Below, piece by piece: positions 45,541 through 57,341 of a stretch of DNA of 64,000 nucleotides. Under the pieces are notes generated by a model. That model did no database searches, had not been told where the DNA came from, and was given only the letters and a program-made list of their open reading frames with translations. The stretch is from assembly GCA_024138015.1 (NCBI GenBank), contig JAMXBB010000009.1:42839769-42903768 (forward strand), in the 5' to 3' direction. A program made the translations under genes and the position numbers. The DNA is from Lumnitzera littorea. Its lineage: Eukaryota > Streptophyta > Magnoliopsida > Myrtales > Combretaceae. The first letter of the stretch is position 1. Every line of letters begins with the position of its first letter.

Positions 45541-46087
45541 TTTTACTATTCCTTGCACAATAGGAAATTTTCACTTTAATAAGGTTCTTATTGATTTAGG
45601 TACAAGTATAAATTTAATGCCTTTATTTATTTTTAGGAAGCTAGGACTTGGAGATTGTAAGGAGACTCATGTCACCTTGCAACTTGTTGATAGGAGTATC
45701 AAATACCTAAGGAGTATTGTTAAGAATGTCCCGGTGAAGGTAGAAAAATTTATCTTCCCAGTCTACTTTATAGTCCTAGAGATGGAAGAAGACAAAAAGG
45801 TACATATGATCCTAGGCAGACCGTTTCTTGCAATAGGTAAAGTGTTGATAGATATGGAATAGGGTAAGTTGGCTTTAAGAGTTATGGATGATTAGGTAAT
45901 GTTTAATGTTTATGAAATCATAAAGCATTTTGATGATTGCAAATCCTATCATACTGTTGACATTTTTTATGAGATTACCTGTGAATCTATAGAAGAAAAA
46001 GCAGGATTAGATACCTTGGAATCGATTCTTAGGGATCTGAATGATTGGAGCGATGATGATGAGCTTGAAGAAGAAGTTAAGGAATAA
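45541..46087 (+). pseudogene. Athila aspartic protease region
   Basis: GSFTIPCTIGNFHFNKVLID leads into the active site D-L-G-T-S with INLMP (around 45590-45620). Then come FRKLGLGDCKETHVTLQLVD, KFIFPVYFIVLEMEEDKKV and MILGRPFLAIGKVLID, a well-kept retropepsin. The open frame 45617-45862 covers most of it. A TAG at 45860-45862 and one after MDD follow. It would process the gag-pol polyprotein. Confidence 0.9.
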
Positions 46088-46379
46088 GTGTTAGAAATCA
46101 AAGCTCGATATTATGAAAAACTAGGCACCAGTGAGCAAAAGCCAGTCTCATCATTGATATAGCTCCTAGTGCTTGAACTTAAACCTTTACCTAGTTATTT
46201 AAAATATGCTTATCTTGGAACAAATGATACTTTGCCAATAATTATCTCCTCCTCTTTGATAGGTGACTAGGAGAAACAACTTCTAAGAGTTCAGAGAGAG
46301 CATCAAAAAGCCATCGGGTGGACCATTGCCATTATAAAAGGGATTAGTCCCTTAATTTGCACTTACGAGATATTTCTTG

Positions 46380-47250
46380 AAGTTGAGTGCAAACTTACAG
46401 TACAACCATAGAAATGACTCAACCCAACTCTTAAGGAGGTAGTGAAGAAAGAGGTACTTACATTGTTGGATGCAGGTATTATCTACCATATCTTAGATAG
46501 TAAGTAGGTTAGTCCCATTCAGATCATAACACAAAAAGGTGGTATGATCGTAGTGAAAAATGAGGACAATGAGCTAATCCCTATTTGCACTGTAACCGGG
46601 TGGAGAGTTTGCATAGATTATAGAAAACTGAATGATGCCACTCATAAATATCACTTCCCACTCCCTTTCATAGATCAGATGTTAGATAAACTTTCAAGGC
46701 ATGATTGTTATTGTTTTTTAGATGGATATTCTAGTTATAATCAAATTTATATCGTACACGAGGATTAGGAGAAAACCACTTTTACATGTCTTTATGGCAC
46801 TTTTACCTTTAAGAGAATGCCCTTTAATCTCTGTAATGCACCCACGACTTTTCAAAGATGCATGATGTCTATATTATTTGACGTGTTATAAGATTTTATT
46901 GAAATATTTATAGATGACTTCTCTATCTTTGGGAAGTCATTTGATTCATGTTTAACTAATTTAGGTGGTGTGCTTAAAAGGTGTAAGGAGACTAATTTAC
47001 TTCTAAATTGGCAAAAATGCCATTTTATGGTAAGAGAGGTAATAGTCTTAGGTCACAAGGTGTCAAAAAAGGGGATTGAAGTTGATAGAGCCAAAGTGGA
47101 GATAATAGAGAAGCTATCTCCACCCACTTTAGTCAAAGGAGTCAAGAGCTTCCTAGGGTATGTTGGCTTCTACAGGAGATTTATTAGGGACTTCTCTAAA
47201 ATCTCTAGACCTCTTTGTAATTTACTTGAAAAGGATTCTACCTTTGTTTT
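46380..47250 (+). pseudogene. Athila reverse transcriptase, broken
   Basis: Motifs in order: VVKKEVLTLLDAGIIY, GWRVCIDYRKLNDATHKYHF, FLDGYSSYNQI (first catalytic Asp), FTFKRMPFNLCNAPTTFQRC, and the YxDD-equivalent IFIDDFSIFG near 46905-46935. Then LNWQKCHFMV, VLGHKVSKKGIEVD and SFLGYVGFYRRFIRDFSKIS. Catalytic Asp residues are all present. Stops at 46767-46769 and 46889-46891 (a Tyr or Gln position) break the frame. Confidence 0.92.
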
Positions 47251-47880
47251 TTATGACAGTTGTTTGCAAGTATTTAATCTATTAAAGGAGAAGTTTACTT
47301 CGACACTAGTGATTGTTGCACTAGATTGGGAGCTTCCTTTCGAGATGATGTTAGATGCTAGCAACTATGCTGTAAGAGTAGTACTTGGGTAGAGGAGAGG
47401 TAAGTTATTTATGTTATATACTATATGAGTAGAACTTTGAAGGAGGTGTAGAGAAACTATGCCGCAACAGAGAAAGAACTTTTAGTGGCTATATTTGCTT
47501 GTGACAAGTTTAGGCCTTATCTGATAGGTTCTAAGATCATAGTATACATAGACCATGTTGCTCTAAAATATTTGTTTACTAAAGCTGATGCTAAACCTAA
47601 GTTAATTCGATGGATCATATTACTACAAGAATTTGACCTTGAAAATAGAGATAAAAAGGGAACTGTAAATGTAATTGCTGATCATTTATCTCAATTACAA
47701 TTGAAGCGTTTAGAGCCACCCATTAATGAAAAGTTCCTTAATGAACAATTGTATGTAGTAGAGATCCAAGGATTACCTTGGTATGCTGATATAGTCAATT
47801 ACCTAGTTAGTAAAATTATACTATACGATTTCTCATTTCAAAAGAAAAATAAGTTTTTACATGATGTGAAATTTTATTTC
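47251..47880 (+). pseudogene. Athila RNase H, broken
   Basis: The RT-linked RNase H reads PFEMMLDASNYAVRVVLG (first catalytic Asp kept) and NYAATEKELLVAIFACDKFR around the TATGAG break. Then come YLIGSKIIVYIDHVALKYLF and IRWIILLQEFDLENRDKKGT with NVIADHLSQL, the last acidic site. Stops at 47389-47391 and two near 47425-47450. It degrades the RNA strand during reverse transcription. Confidence 0.9.
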
Positions 47881-49100
47881 TAGGATGAACCATATTGTTT
47901 TAAAAGTTGTGCTGACCAAGTAATTAGACGTTATATGCCTGAAACAAAATAGCTTAGCATAATTCAACATTGTCATTCTAAAGAAGTAAGGGGCTACTTT
48001 GGTGTGGAAAGAACTACAGCTAAAATTTTATCTTGTAGATTTTACTGGCCCGTTTGTTTAGTGATTACAAGAACTATGTTATGACTTGTGCTCAATGCCA
48101 AAAGATCGGGAATATTTTTATGAGACATGAATTACCACAAAAGAGTATTCTAGTAATTGTGCATTTTAATGTATGGGGAATAGACTTCGTGGGTCCTTTC
48201 CCTATATCTTTTTCAAACAAATATATTCGTCTGGTAGTAGATTATGTGTCGAAATGGGTAGAAGCAGTAGCTCCACAAACAAGCAATGCCAAAGTGGTAA
48301 TTAAACTTTTGAAAAAGAATATTTTTTCTATGTTTGAGGTACCTAAGGAAATTATAAGTGATGAGGGGTCATATTTTTGCAATCGGCAATTTAAAAAATT
48401 ATTAACAAAATAGCAGTCACTCATAAACTTGCCACCTTATATGATCCACGAACTTATGGATAAGTTGAGGTGTCCAATATGGAAATAAAGCGTATTCTAG
48501 AAATGATTGTTAATGCATCTACAAAAGACTAGTCTCTAAAACTCAATGATATTGTGAGCTTATAGGATAGCTTTTAAAACCACTATAAGAATCTCTCCAT
48601 ACAAAATCATTTATGGTAAATCATGTCACCTACCTGTAGAGCTCGAGCATAAGGTCTATTAGGTCATAAAATACCTTAATTTTGATTTACAAGCTATAGG
48701 TGAAAAGTGATTGCTCTAATTGAACCAACTAGATGAGATCAGAGAAGAAGCTTATGAAAACGTTAGGATCTACAAGGAGAGAGCCAAGCAATGACATGAT
48801 AGGAACATTTAACAATGAAAGTATCATTATACAACTCTTAACTAAAATTATTTCCAAGTAAGTTAAAATCTCGATGATCTAGACTATTTAAAATAGCTAA
48901 TGTTTTTCCTTATGGTACAATTGAGTTAAAGGTAGGAGACAATCATACTTTCAAGGTAAATGGTCATCTCCTCAAACACTATTTTGAAAGAAAAAACATG
49001 GATAGTGACGCCACTATGATGGTGAGCAAGAATTCACAGTAAGATCAAAAAATTTGGGTTAGCGACTATAAACTAAGCGCTTAATGGGGGTAACCCATGT
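47881..49100 (+). pseudogene. Athila integrase, broken
   Basis: Zinc-binding part near 47910-48090 (CHSKEVRGYFGVERT, then CAQCQKIG in the next frame). DDE core at 48054-48413 with VWGIDFVGPFP (first Asp), VDYVSKWVEAVA and IISDEGSYFCNRQF (second Asp). The third acidic residue falls in the frameshifted stretch around 48450-48490. The C-terminal part dissolves into stops. The tail before 49100 has the conserved GCGACTATAAACTAAGCGCT stretch found after gypsy pol genes. Confidence 0.88.
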
Positions 49101-50557
49101 CTAACCAAACTAATTTTTTTATCATATTTATTATTATTATTATTATTATTATTGTTTTTTATTATTACATAAATAAAAAAAAAAAGAAAGTATCCATCTA
49201 TTTGGGTAACTCAAGATCATTAGCTCTACTATATACTCTTTAGTAGACTTTTATGCTATCTTTGCTATTTTACGTTTCTTTGCATTTGATGAGATAAGTC
49301 AGATTTGAATTCTATGATAGCAATGATCTTATGCTTGGAAATTTCATTGTTGTTGAAAATTTAAATCTAGGGGAGTATCAGTTTTTCATTTCTTATTGCT
49401 GCAAATTTTTATTTCCTCTTGCATATTGAATAAAAGACAGTGTGGATGCTATCTATCCTATAATGGGGGGAAGGAAATATAGGAAATGAAAATGTCAATT
49501 TTGATGCTGGTTTTTGTTTACAAATACTTATACTTTCCTATCAGTTTAAACTTGTTCTTAAGTATCTAACAATGTTTAGGCTAATTTTTTTTTTTTTTTG
49601 AATTTCTTATTTGGAATCTAAAGATAATATAAAGAATAATTGACTCACTAAGGTGCCCTACTCACCAATGTTGAGATTTTTGTACTTAGTTAAAATTAAT
49701 TAGTCAATTCTTTAGGAACCTAATTTACCTAGTTTTTAGCCTTAGAATTTAAAGTTTAAAAGTCGGTTGAGTCCTTAAGTGAAAAGTAAATAAGTTTACT
49801 TCTATGTAAAGTTAGTTAGTATAAGGTCTTTTTATTTATTCTAATGGCAATTTAACACTTAGTGAAAGAGGTAAGTAAAGCTTTGAACTTAGTGATTCCC
49901 ATAAAAGAAGTCCGAAAAATTTTAGTGAGCATTCAAAAAGTGATGAAATAAGAACCTTTACTCCAATAAGTTAAGATATTGAGTTAAGAGTATCCTAACT
50001 TAAATATTAGAGTAAGGAAGAGTTCATAGCAAGAAGGGTAGAAAGGTAAAAGTTCAGTATATAAACTAGAAAAAAGGGGGCAGGTAGGAGGGGGGTGGTG
50101 GAATATGGAAATTTGAATGCAATTCAAGAAATGAATTAAGGCTTGTAATAAAAAAGAAGAAAATCTAGGAATAGAGCAGATACCATATACTTTCACTACT
50201 TTGTCAATTTGTTTATCAGAATAATTAAAGGGATAATATGCTTGTTAATAGCTATGAAGTTTAAATTGGTGTTTTTCCTTTTAGGACCAAGTATTTACTT
50301 TTGAAATAGAAATCTGAGGTTAAATACTTAGATTAAAATTTGTTTTCTCTAGAATAGTTGATTAATTTCAATTGTAGTATTCTGATCACATATTTCGGTT
50401 TGGTTAAAGTAGTGGGCATTATAAATTAGTGAGTCTAAAAATGTGAAATATTAGATGTCTTGGATTAGCAATTGGAAACTTTATATTTTCAATGATAGAT
50501 TTCTTTAGTATTGTTTATTTTGCTTGAGGACAAGCAAAAGTTCAAGTGTGGGGTAGT
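49101..50557 (+). other. Athila 3' untranslated or lost env region
   Basis: Athila often carries an env-like frame here; I find none. Contains (TTA)8 at 49128-49153, a G-rich tract 50073-50101 and the polypurine tract GTGTGGGGTAGT at 50546-50557, next to the 3' LTR. Confidence 0.65.
49128..49153. repeat. (TTA)n microsatellite
   Basis: About eight perfect TTA units followed by a T run. Confidence 0.9.
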
Positions 50558-51970
50558 TGATAAAGACATATTTTACATGTCTTAAAGTGCAAATTAAGAT
50601 AGAATTATTATTGATTTTATAGAAATCACTAAGAAATGATACTTAATTATTTTCATTTAGACATTTCAGGAATTAAAGGATTTAAGAGTAGAATTATGGA
50701 CGATTTAGAGGAGTTTTACGCAAAGGAACAAAGTTCGAATCAATACATGCAAGTTGGAATTGAAGGCAATTGGCCTAAAAGCTAGCCTACAATGTACACC
50801 ACCAGCCTAACAGCTAACCTTGCACTTACACCATTGGCCTTCATGACATGAAGCTTCACACAAGTAAACCTTAATTTTTCTTATAAATAGCTTATGTTTC
50901 ATCGTTTGAGGGACTTTTAAAACACACTTTCCTTAGACTTAGAGAGTCGTACAATAGTCTTTAGATAGTTCTTGAAGAATTCTTTGGGAAAATCATTTAG
51001 ATCATTGAGAAGAATTTCCTTTTGCTTTAGAGATCAAGTTGAAGTTGCAATTAGAGATTATCCTTTCCAATACAGAATTGGTGACATTTATTTCAATTAT
51101 TTTTATACAATTCTGTGAATTATTTATGCTTTCAATTATGAATTTCCTTGCAATTTCAATTAGTATTTGTATTTTTGTTTCCGAATCTATGGTTGGCTAA
51201 ATTTATTTATAAGAATTGATGAAACCTTAGATAGCTAAAATGATTATTGGGTTCATGTTATAAGATTAAGAGATATATGGATGATTCATGATTGCAATTT
51301 TTATGATTTCGATTATAATTGTTCAATTGATTATAATTGTTAGAAACCCTAATAATATTGGAGTTGATATAGGGTTTGTTATAAATTCTTAGTTGATTTG
51401 ATTAATCAATGTAGAAGCAGTGTTAATTGAATTAATTAAAAATTATCTAGAAATTAATGCGAAGTTCGGCGATTGATTATTTACTAGGACATTAGGGATA
51501 ATTGATTTAAGACATTAGACAATAATATTATTGGGAGATATATGATTGTTATTTAGAGTCCACTCTTAATTGGAAGATGCGGAAGCTGACTAATAAATTA
51601 GGAGTTTAAATTGTTAACTTTTATGGTATAGTAATTTCACTTGAATGACTATATAGCTATTAATCTATATAACATGATAACAATTTGATTAGTACAATCT
51701 AGGGTAGATTTTGTTTTCCCACGATTCTCAATTGATTGCTTAATTTTAGACTTTTCATAGTTATTTTTTTTTCAATAGTTTTAGAGTTATTGTTAGATTA
51801 ATTAATTTAATTTTGATTACTTAAATATTGATAAGAACTAGCATAGGATTAGTAATTTCTTAGTTTTCCAGAAATTGATACCCTTTTTTTTTTCTATATT
51901 ACTTGATTCCGACCTTGTATAATTGTTAGAGTATTCGCGATTTATTTATATATATATATTAAGCGAATCA
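50558..51970 (+). repeat. Athila 3' LTR
   Basis: 1413 bp, TGATAAAG...GCGAATCA, aligned to 34841-36237. A local duplication of ATTATAATTGTT occurs at 51314-51340. The right flank CAGCC differs from the left flank GAGCT. Confidence 0.92.
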
Positions 51971-52346
51971 CAGCCTTGTATGGAAATGATTTTAAGTTAA
52001 TCTCATTTGAAGAAGATGGGGCCCAAAGTAGCATGCCTAATTACTAAGATGATGAGCTGGACTGTATTGTGATGGAGGTTATGAGAATCTTTGTTCTATG
52101 TTGTGTGATCAGTTAATATAAAGATAAATAGACTATTGTGTGTATTTACTTGCTTGCATCAATGCATGTGATTATGTACTATTGCTCATGCACATAAATA
52201 TGTATGTTACATTATTAAGATTTAGCTTACCCTTCTTTTTTTCTTATAGTTATAGGAGAGAGTGATAGTTTTGTACAAGCTACTGATTATGGTTATCAAA
52301 CTAATTATGAGGGTTATTTTGGTTGTGAGGATTGGGGAAAGAGCTA
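51971..52346 (+). repeat. Inverted copy of LTR family C fragment
   Basis: 51978-52346 is the reverse complement of about 33820-34260 with ordinary divergence. The shared blocks are AAAGATAAATAGACTATTGT-like and GTGATGGAGGTTATGA-like. It stops near 52346, likely an LTR end. Confidence 0.8.
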
Positions 52347-53504
52347 ATGTCAAGTGTATCTATAAGCAAGTGTACTTAGTCAAGTTATAATACAATTAAA
52401 ACGAATTGTGAGTTTAAGCGTCAATCCCATAAGGAACCATATATGGGAGTAGTATCTATTTCTTTAGCAGTTGTATCCTTAAATTATTCTAGTTGCCTAA
52501 CTTTTACCATATAAGATTTAATTGAATAATTAAAGCTAGGAAATTAAAGATTCCAAATAACCAAATAATTAAAAGAAAAAAAAATATAAACTTAAATAGG
52601 AATGAACAAAAATAATAACAAGAACAAGAATAAAAACAATTTAATCAAATTAAAGGGGGAAACATTTTCCTTAGAAAATTTTTATTGTTATTTGCTATCT
52701 AGTTTGAAGTGACTTACTTAATCTCAATTGCTATATTAGATCATGAGGATTCCTATTACAAGCTAACTAGACATACATCTCTTGAATCCTATTATTAGGT
52801 TGCCTTAATTTGAAAAAATTAAACTACTAAACGTTTTAGTTAGTAAGTTTTTCTTAATTGTATTAGTTAGTTGTATTGCATGCTCTTATGAACTTTACAA
52901 TAGACTCTAACGATAATTTAATCACTTGTATATTGAATTAAAAACAATGATAACACAATACAATTAGATCACAATATACAAAATCATAGGTTAAATTTCA
53001 TTAACAATAATAAAAAGTCACCCTAGAACGTAGGGTTCAAAAATGATTTACCAAAATATTTAAAACAATGACATAATAGTAAAGTAAAAGAAGGAGAATA
53101 AAGTAGCCCCTAGATTTTCAAATAAAATCTAACAAAAATAAAAAAGTTCAAAATTCATTGTATATCCATAAGCAAGGTACATGGACGTAGTGGTTGCATG
53201 TATACTTGCACTTGATTTGAAATCTTCAAAATTCAATGGAAATTGATATTGAGGAGAATACTAGCATAGACCACAACCATAGCCTTTAATCATATTCTTC
53301 ACCAAATTTTGTTTTTTCCTCAAAATTCCTCTATTCAATCACTTGATCAATGCTTTCATTCCAATATATTCCAAAACTCAATAAAAATCCTTGAAAGTTC
53401 ATTACATGCTTCCTAAAGTCCCTAAAAATGAACATTAAGTGAATTAAGCTCAAAATTATATAGACTTGGTTAGACTAATATATAAAATGACACAAAATTA
53501 CTAT
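52347..53504. other. Unassigned repeat-like stretch
   Basis: The opening (AAGCAAGTGTACTTAGTCAA) resembles a motif common in plant repeats, but I cannot name the family. No coding signal. Confidence 0.4.
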
Positions 53505-53913
53505 AAAATATGGTGATAAAGCTACTAGATATACTTGAACTTTCATATTTTTTTATTTTAGTATATAAACTTTAAACTTATTCATTTTAATACTCTAACT
53601 TTTTAAATGAGATAAATTGTATTTCTTTTAATGACAATCGTTGTAAAGAATACTTATTTGTTTTACTTTAAAAAGTTAAAATACCAAAATGAAATGAAAA
53701 ATAAAGTTTTAATACTAAAATAGAAATAAAATGAAAATTTATGTACTTATATTATTGTTCTACCATTTTATAATAATAGCTATTATAATGGGGGAACAAA
53801 TTTGTTTCATTTAAAAAGTTGGATACTTAAATGAACGAGTTTAAAGTTTAGGTATTAAAATAAAAATTTGTAAAAGTTCAGGTACCTATGCTAGCTTTAT
53901 CCCAGAAAATATG
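53505..53913. mobile_element. MITE with 8-bp target-site duplication
   Basis: The 393-bp core 53513-53905 has terminal inverted repeats of ~90 bp: left GATAAAGCTACTAGATATAC, right (reversed) GATAAAGCTAGCATAGGTAC, then ACTTTAAACT and CTAACTTTTTAAATGA blocks. Perfect 8-bp AAAATATG repeats (53505-53512, 53906-53913) flank it. Non-coding. The 8-bp TSD fits the hAT superfamily; the outermost 2-3 bases differ between ends, so borders may be off slightly. Confidence 0.82.
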
Positions 53914-55092
53914 ATAATTTCATGTTATGAAATACTCTAACATTCAAACTTTTGTTTGTCTTAAAGCTAAACAACCAAAACAAGAGAAAAAATATCTTAA
54001 TGACATGATTGTTATATAAAAAAAGAAAAAAAAGTTTTTTAGAAAAGTACACCCTTAAGTTCAAGTAGCTTTGTAAAAATTATTTTTGAATCAACCTTTT
54101 TTCCTTAACTTAATAATGTCTTTAAGACACTTGGATAATAACTTTTAAGAACTATTGAATTGAAAAATCAATCCTGAAAGTTCAAAGTTAACCTTATTAC
54201 TTAACAAAAAGTAAGTTAGAGATTAAAACAAACATCAACAAGCTAAGAAAAAGTTATAGTGATTTCATCGCTCTAACTCAAAAGGAGGCAAATCTTTCCC
54301 TTATAATTTTGAATTTAAAACTAGACTGGATGTATGTTACATCATTTAATCCTTTGATTGTCTCTTTACTTTTTTAATTTTTATTAGGAGGCTTTTAAGT
54401 TTAATTGAATTTTTTTATTTATGCTGCTTAGCATTGTGAAAGAACCTCACTCCTTTGATAAACTAAGGTAAATTCTTACTAATTTAGCACTTTTAATTAA
54501 TTTAGTAGTTGTTAGCGAGAAAGTGTCTCACTCATTTAGAGGATCGAGGTCAATCTTTAATAACTTCAACTAAATTTTCTTTTTACAAATTGGCAATAAG
54601 AAAGAGTTTTGCTCTTCTAAGAGACCAAGATTGATCTTTACCAATTCTTTGCAATTATATTCTTAATTCTATTAATATCTCCAACTACTTTGATTTTTTA
54701 AAAAACTTTCAAAGGAAAAATCTCTTTTATTCATCTAATCTAGAAAATTTTGAAAAAGAGGGATAGCTAATTATCTTTTAGAATTAAGCTTAGAAATCAA
54801 AATAACTACTCCTTAAACCATCTATGTCTATCTTAATCTTGAGTTTATGTCTAAGCTAAAACAATAGGGAACTTTGAATCATAAGGATTTAATGACTTCA
54901 ATTTAGTAAAGTGCCTTAAGTTCATAAATGATTTGGGCAAACTTGAAAAAAAGTTTGCTTGCTCAATATATAGGGAGGTGTGAATTTCTAAGTTTCATTT
55001 CGAAAAACTCTAAAAGCTTGAGTATATATCTAAATTATTAATATACATAATCTATCATTTCCCCCCTATATTTAAGTTGTACACTGTCCTCA
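53914..55092. other. Unassigned AT-rich stretch with weak repeats
   Basis: 54430-54650 holds three degenerate ~85-bp units of form GAAAG...CTCAC...GA...AAGGT..AATCTTTA..AATTT. No gene recognised. Confidence 0.45.
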
Positions 55093-55531
55093 ATGTATAT
55101 TATAAAAAAGCAATTCAAAATAAATGCTCAGAGAATTAAAAATTCAATTTCTAAACAAAAAAGTGAGCTTAGAAGGAAGCGAGGGCCTTGTGTGAATTCT
55201 ACAACTAGAGGAAGACATGGTAACAATAAAAGGATAAGGAATGAGGTCTTCAGGAATGCTTTGCCATTCCCATGTTCGATAGAAAAAGTTTATGCAATCT
55301 TTAATAGATGGATCAAGAAGGGGAATATCAAATTACTAAGGGTGAATAGAGAGCTCACTGCACAAGAGAAGAATAGTCCAAAATATTGCTAATATCATAG
55401 AGTTGTAAATCATGTCACCAAGGATTGTAGGAATTTAAAATGGATATTCCAAAAGAGAATACGAAGCGGTGAATTAGTTGTTGAAAATAACGATACTTGC
55501 ATAAGGGAGAATGAGGATACTGACAACGAAT
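55093..55531 (+). pseudogene. Gypsy gag fragment with zinc-knuckle remnant
   Basis: The frame reads LPFPCSIEKVYAIFNRWIKK, LTAQEKNSPKYC, stop, then YHRVVNHVTKDCRNLKWIFQ and KRIRSGELVVEN. This is the C-terminal gag segment with a CxYHR..GH.T..C..L motif found in plant gypsy-like polyproteins. Here the Gly before His is Asn. One CAA-to-TAA stop splits the knuckle. No protease or reverse transcriptase follows; a tandem array follows instead. Confidence 0.65.
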
Positions 55532-55759
55532 AATCTTTTGTAAAAGTAATTGATTATGTAATAAAGATGAAATTTGCCCGTTATTTGCATTCATCCTTTA
55601 AAAGGAAGAAATGAATTCAAATTTATTCACAAAAAGATATTTTCTTTCACCCATCTACTATGATTGTTTGTACTTATCTTTTGACAATTAGCTTTAAAAA
55701 AGGGAAATTTTGTGAGCATCACCTCATCCTTTAAAGCTAGGATAATCCCTTTACACTGT

Positions 55760-55995
55760 ACAGGCATAGCTAATATTTCCCTCTATTGTCAAGCAATTGA
55801 AGCATCCTCTTGATAATCATTTTTTAACCACCATAGTATAGCTATCATTGCTACTATGGTGCTCTAATCACAAATATGATCAGGTGTAGCTAATATTATC
55901 ACCTACTATCCTTTATTGATAGTCTCTATACAACCAAAACTAGTGTAGCTAACATACTACCTGATCGGGTGTAGCTAACATTGCTACCATAATAC
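55760..55995. repeat. Short GTGTAGCTAA(C/T)AT repeats
   Basis: The phrase GTAGCTAACAT or close variants recurs about six times with 35-70 bp spacing, leading into the 205-bp array. Confidence 0.6.
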
Positions 55996-56019
55996 TTAGA
56001 CACACAAGTTTATCTAAGG

Positions 56020-57110
56020 TCACTGTTTAGTGTTCTTCGATCAGGGGATCGAAGTGGTCTTGACTGTGATGGGTTAGAGCAATCCTGCAATAGGCTTGGT
56101 ATCCATAACGCCTTTCTACAGGTTTGAGGTCGAAGCGACCTCATCTATGAATGGGTGAAGTAATCAAATCGTGGTACCTATAATCGTTTTGTAGAATTAT
56201 AGGCTCCTAAGCACGGGGTGGAAACAATGCCCATTTTTGTGACATTGCTCACAAGATTGAAGTGGTATCAGTTGTGATGGGTCAAGGCAATCCCATAGTA
56301 AGCTTAGTAGCCATAACGCCCTTTTGTAGATTTGAGGTTAAAGTGACCTCATCCTTAAATGGTTAAACCAATCAAATTATGGTAGCTATAATTGCTTAGT
56401 AGAAGCATAGGCTCATGAGCATGCGGCGGGTGCAATGCCCATTTATATGGCGTTACTTATGAGATCGAAACAATCTCAGCTATAATGGGTTGAAGCAATA
56501 CCGTAGCAGGCTTAGTAGCCGTAATGCCCTTTTTTTTAGTTGAGATCAAAGTGACCTCATCCATAAATGATTAAAGCAATCATATTAAGGTAATTGTCAT
56601 TGCTTGGTATAAGCATATGCTCTTAAGTACATAGTGAGTGTGATGGCCTTTCTATAACACCACTCATGTGATTGAAGTGATCTCCATTTTGTTGGGTTGA
56701 AGTGATCTCGTAGTAGGCTTGGCAGTCTTAACACCTTTCCATAGAGTCTAGGTCAAGCTACCTCATTCTAAGCATGCAGCTAGTGCAATGCCCATTCTGT
56801 AGCACTGCTCATTAGATTGAAGCAATCTCTAATATGATGGGTTGAAGTGATCTTATAGTAAGCTTGGTAGCCATAATGTTTTTTTTACAAAAATGAGGTT
56901 GAAGTGACCTCATTCATGGATGATCGAAGCAATTAGATCATGGTGGTTGTAGTTGCTTGGTACAAGCATATGCTCTTAGAGCACGTAATGCCCTTTCTGT
57001 GACAGTATATGTGAGGTTGAAGTAACCTTAGCTATGATGGATTAGAGCAATCTTATAGTAGGTTTGGCAATTGAAAAACCATTTTAGATAATCATGACAT
57101 TAAAATGATC
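56020..57110. repeat. ~205-bp tandem array, about six units
   Basis: Anchor phrase GATGGGTT.AAG.AATC followed by GTAGGCTTGGTAGCCATAA recurs at about 56072, 56277, 56484, 56693, 56838 and 57038. Spacings are 205, 207, 209, 145 and 200 bp. Units are ~70-80% alike and the fourth is about 60 bp short. Each unit includes GAGGT(C/T)GAAGTGACCTCAT, itself a small palindrome. It ends ~230 bp before an LTR-like element. Confidence 0.87.
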
Positions 57111-57341
57111 TTAGTTACAAAAGATTGTTTCATCAACTAATGTCCTCTCATCGATAATAGTTTTTAATTATTAAGATAGAATTAGCCTCTTATGCAAATG
57201 GTCAAAGTGACCTTCTTCTTAGTAATTAGCACTTAAATACACCATTGTACATTGAAGAATCCACTAGTGTAAGAGTTGTCTCATTAAAAGGAAAGTCTGA
57301 AGCTATTACATCCTCCATCAATGCTCTTTTCTATCCACCAA
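57111..57341. other. Spacer between array and LTR E
   Basis: No gene or clear polypurine tract before the LTR-like start at 57342. Confidence 0.5.

Larger units (their letters stand above)
34841..51970 (+). mobile_element. Athila-type Ty3/gypsy element with nested insertions
   Basis: LTRs at 34841-36237 and 50558-51970 enclose gag, protease, reverse transcriptase, RNase H and integrase in gypsy order on the plus strand. A tRNA-Asp-type primer-binding site and a polypurine tract are present. Two LTR-like insertions (37276-41019 and 41193-44886) lie in gag. Without them the element is about 9.7 kb, in range for Athila. Stops throughout; no env-like frame could be made out in 49100-50540. The flanking pentamers GAGCT and CAGCC do not match, unlike the inner insertions. 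Confidence 0.93.

Noticed and set aside
49984..50196. 70-codon minus-strand frame near the Athila 3' end that could be env-like
   Set aside because: Wrong strand for the element, no signal peptide plus transmembrane pairing, and it is short.
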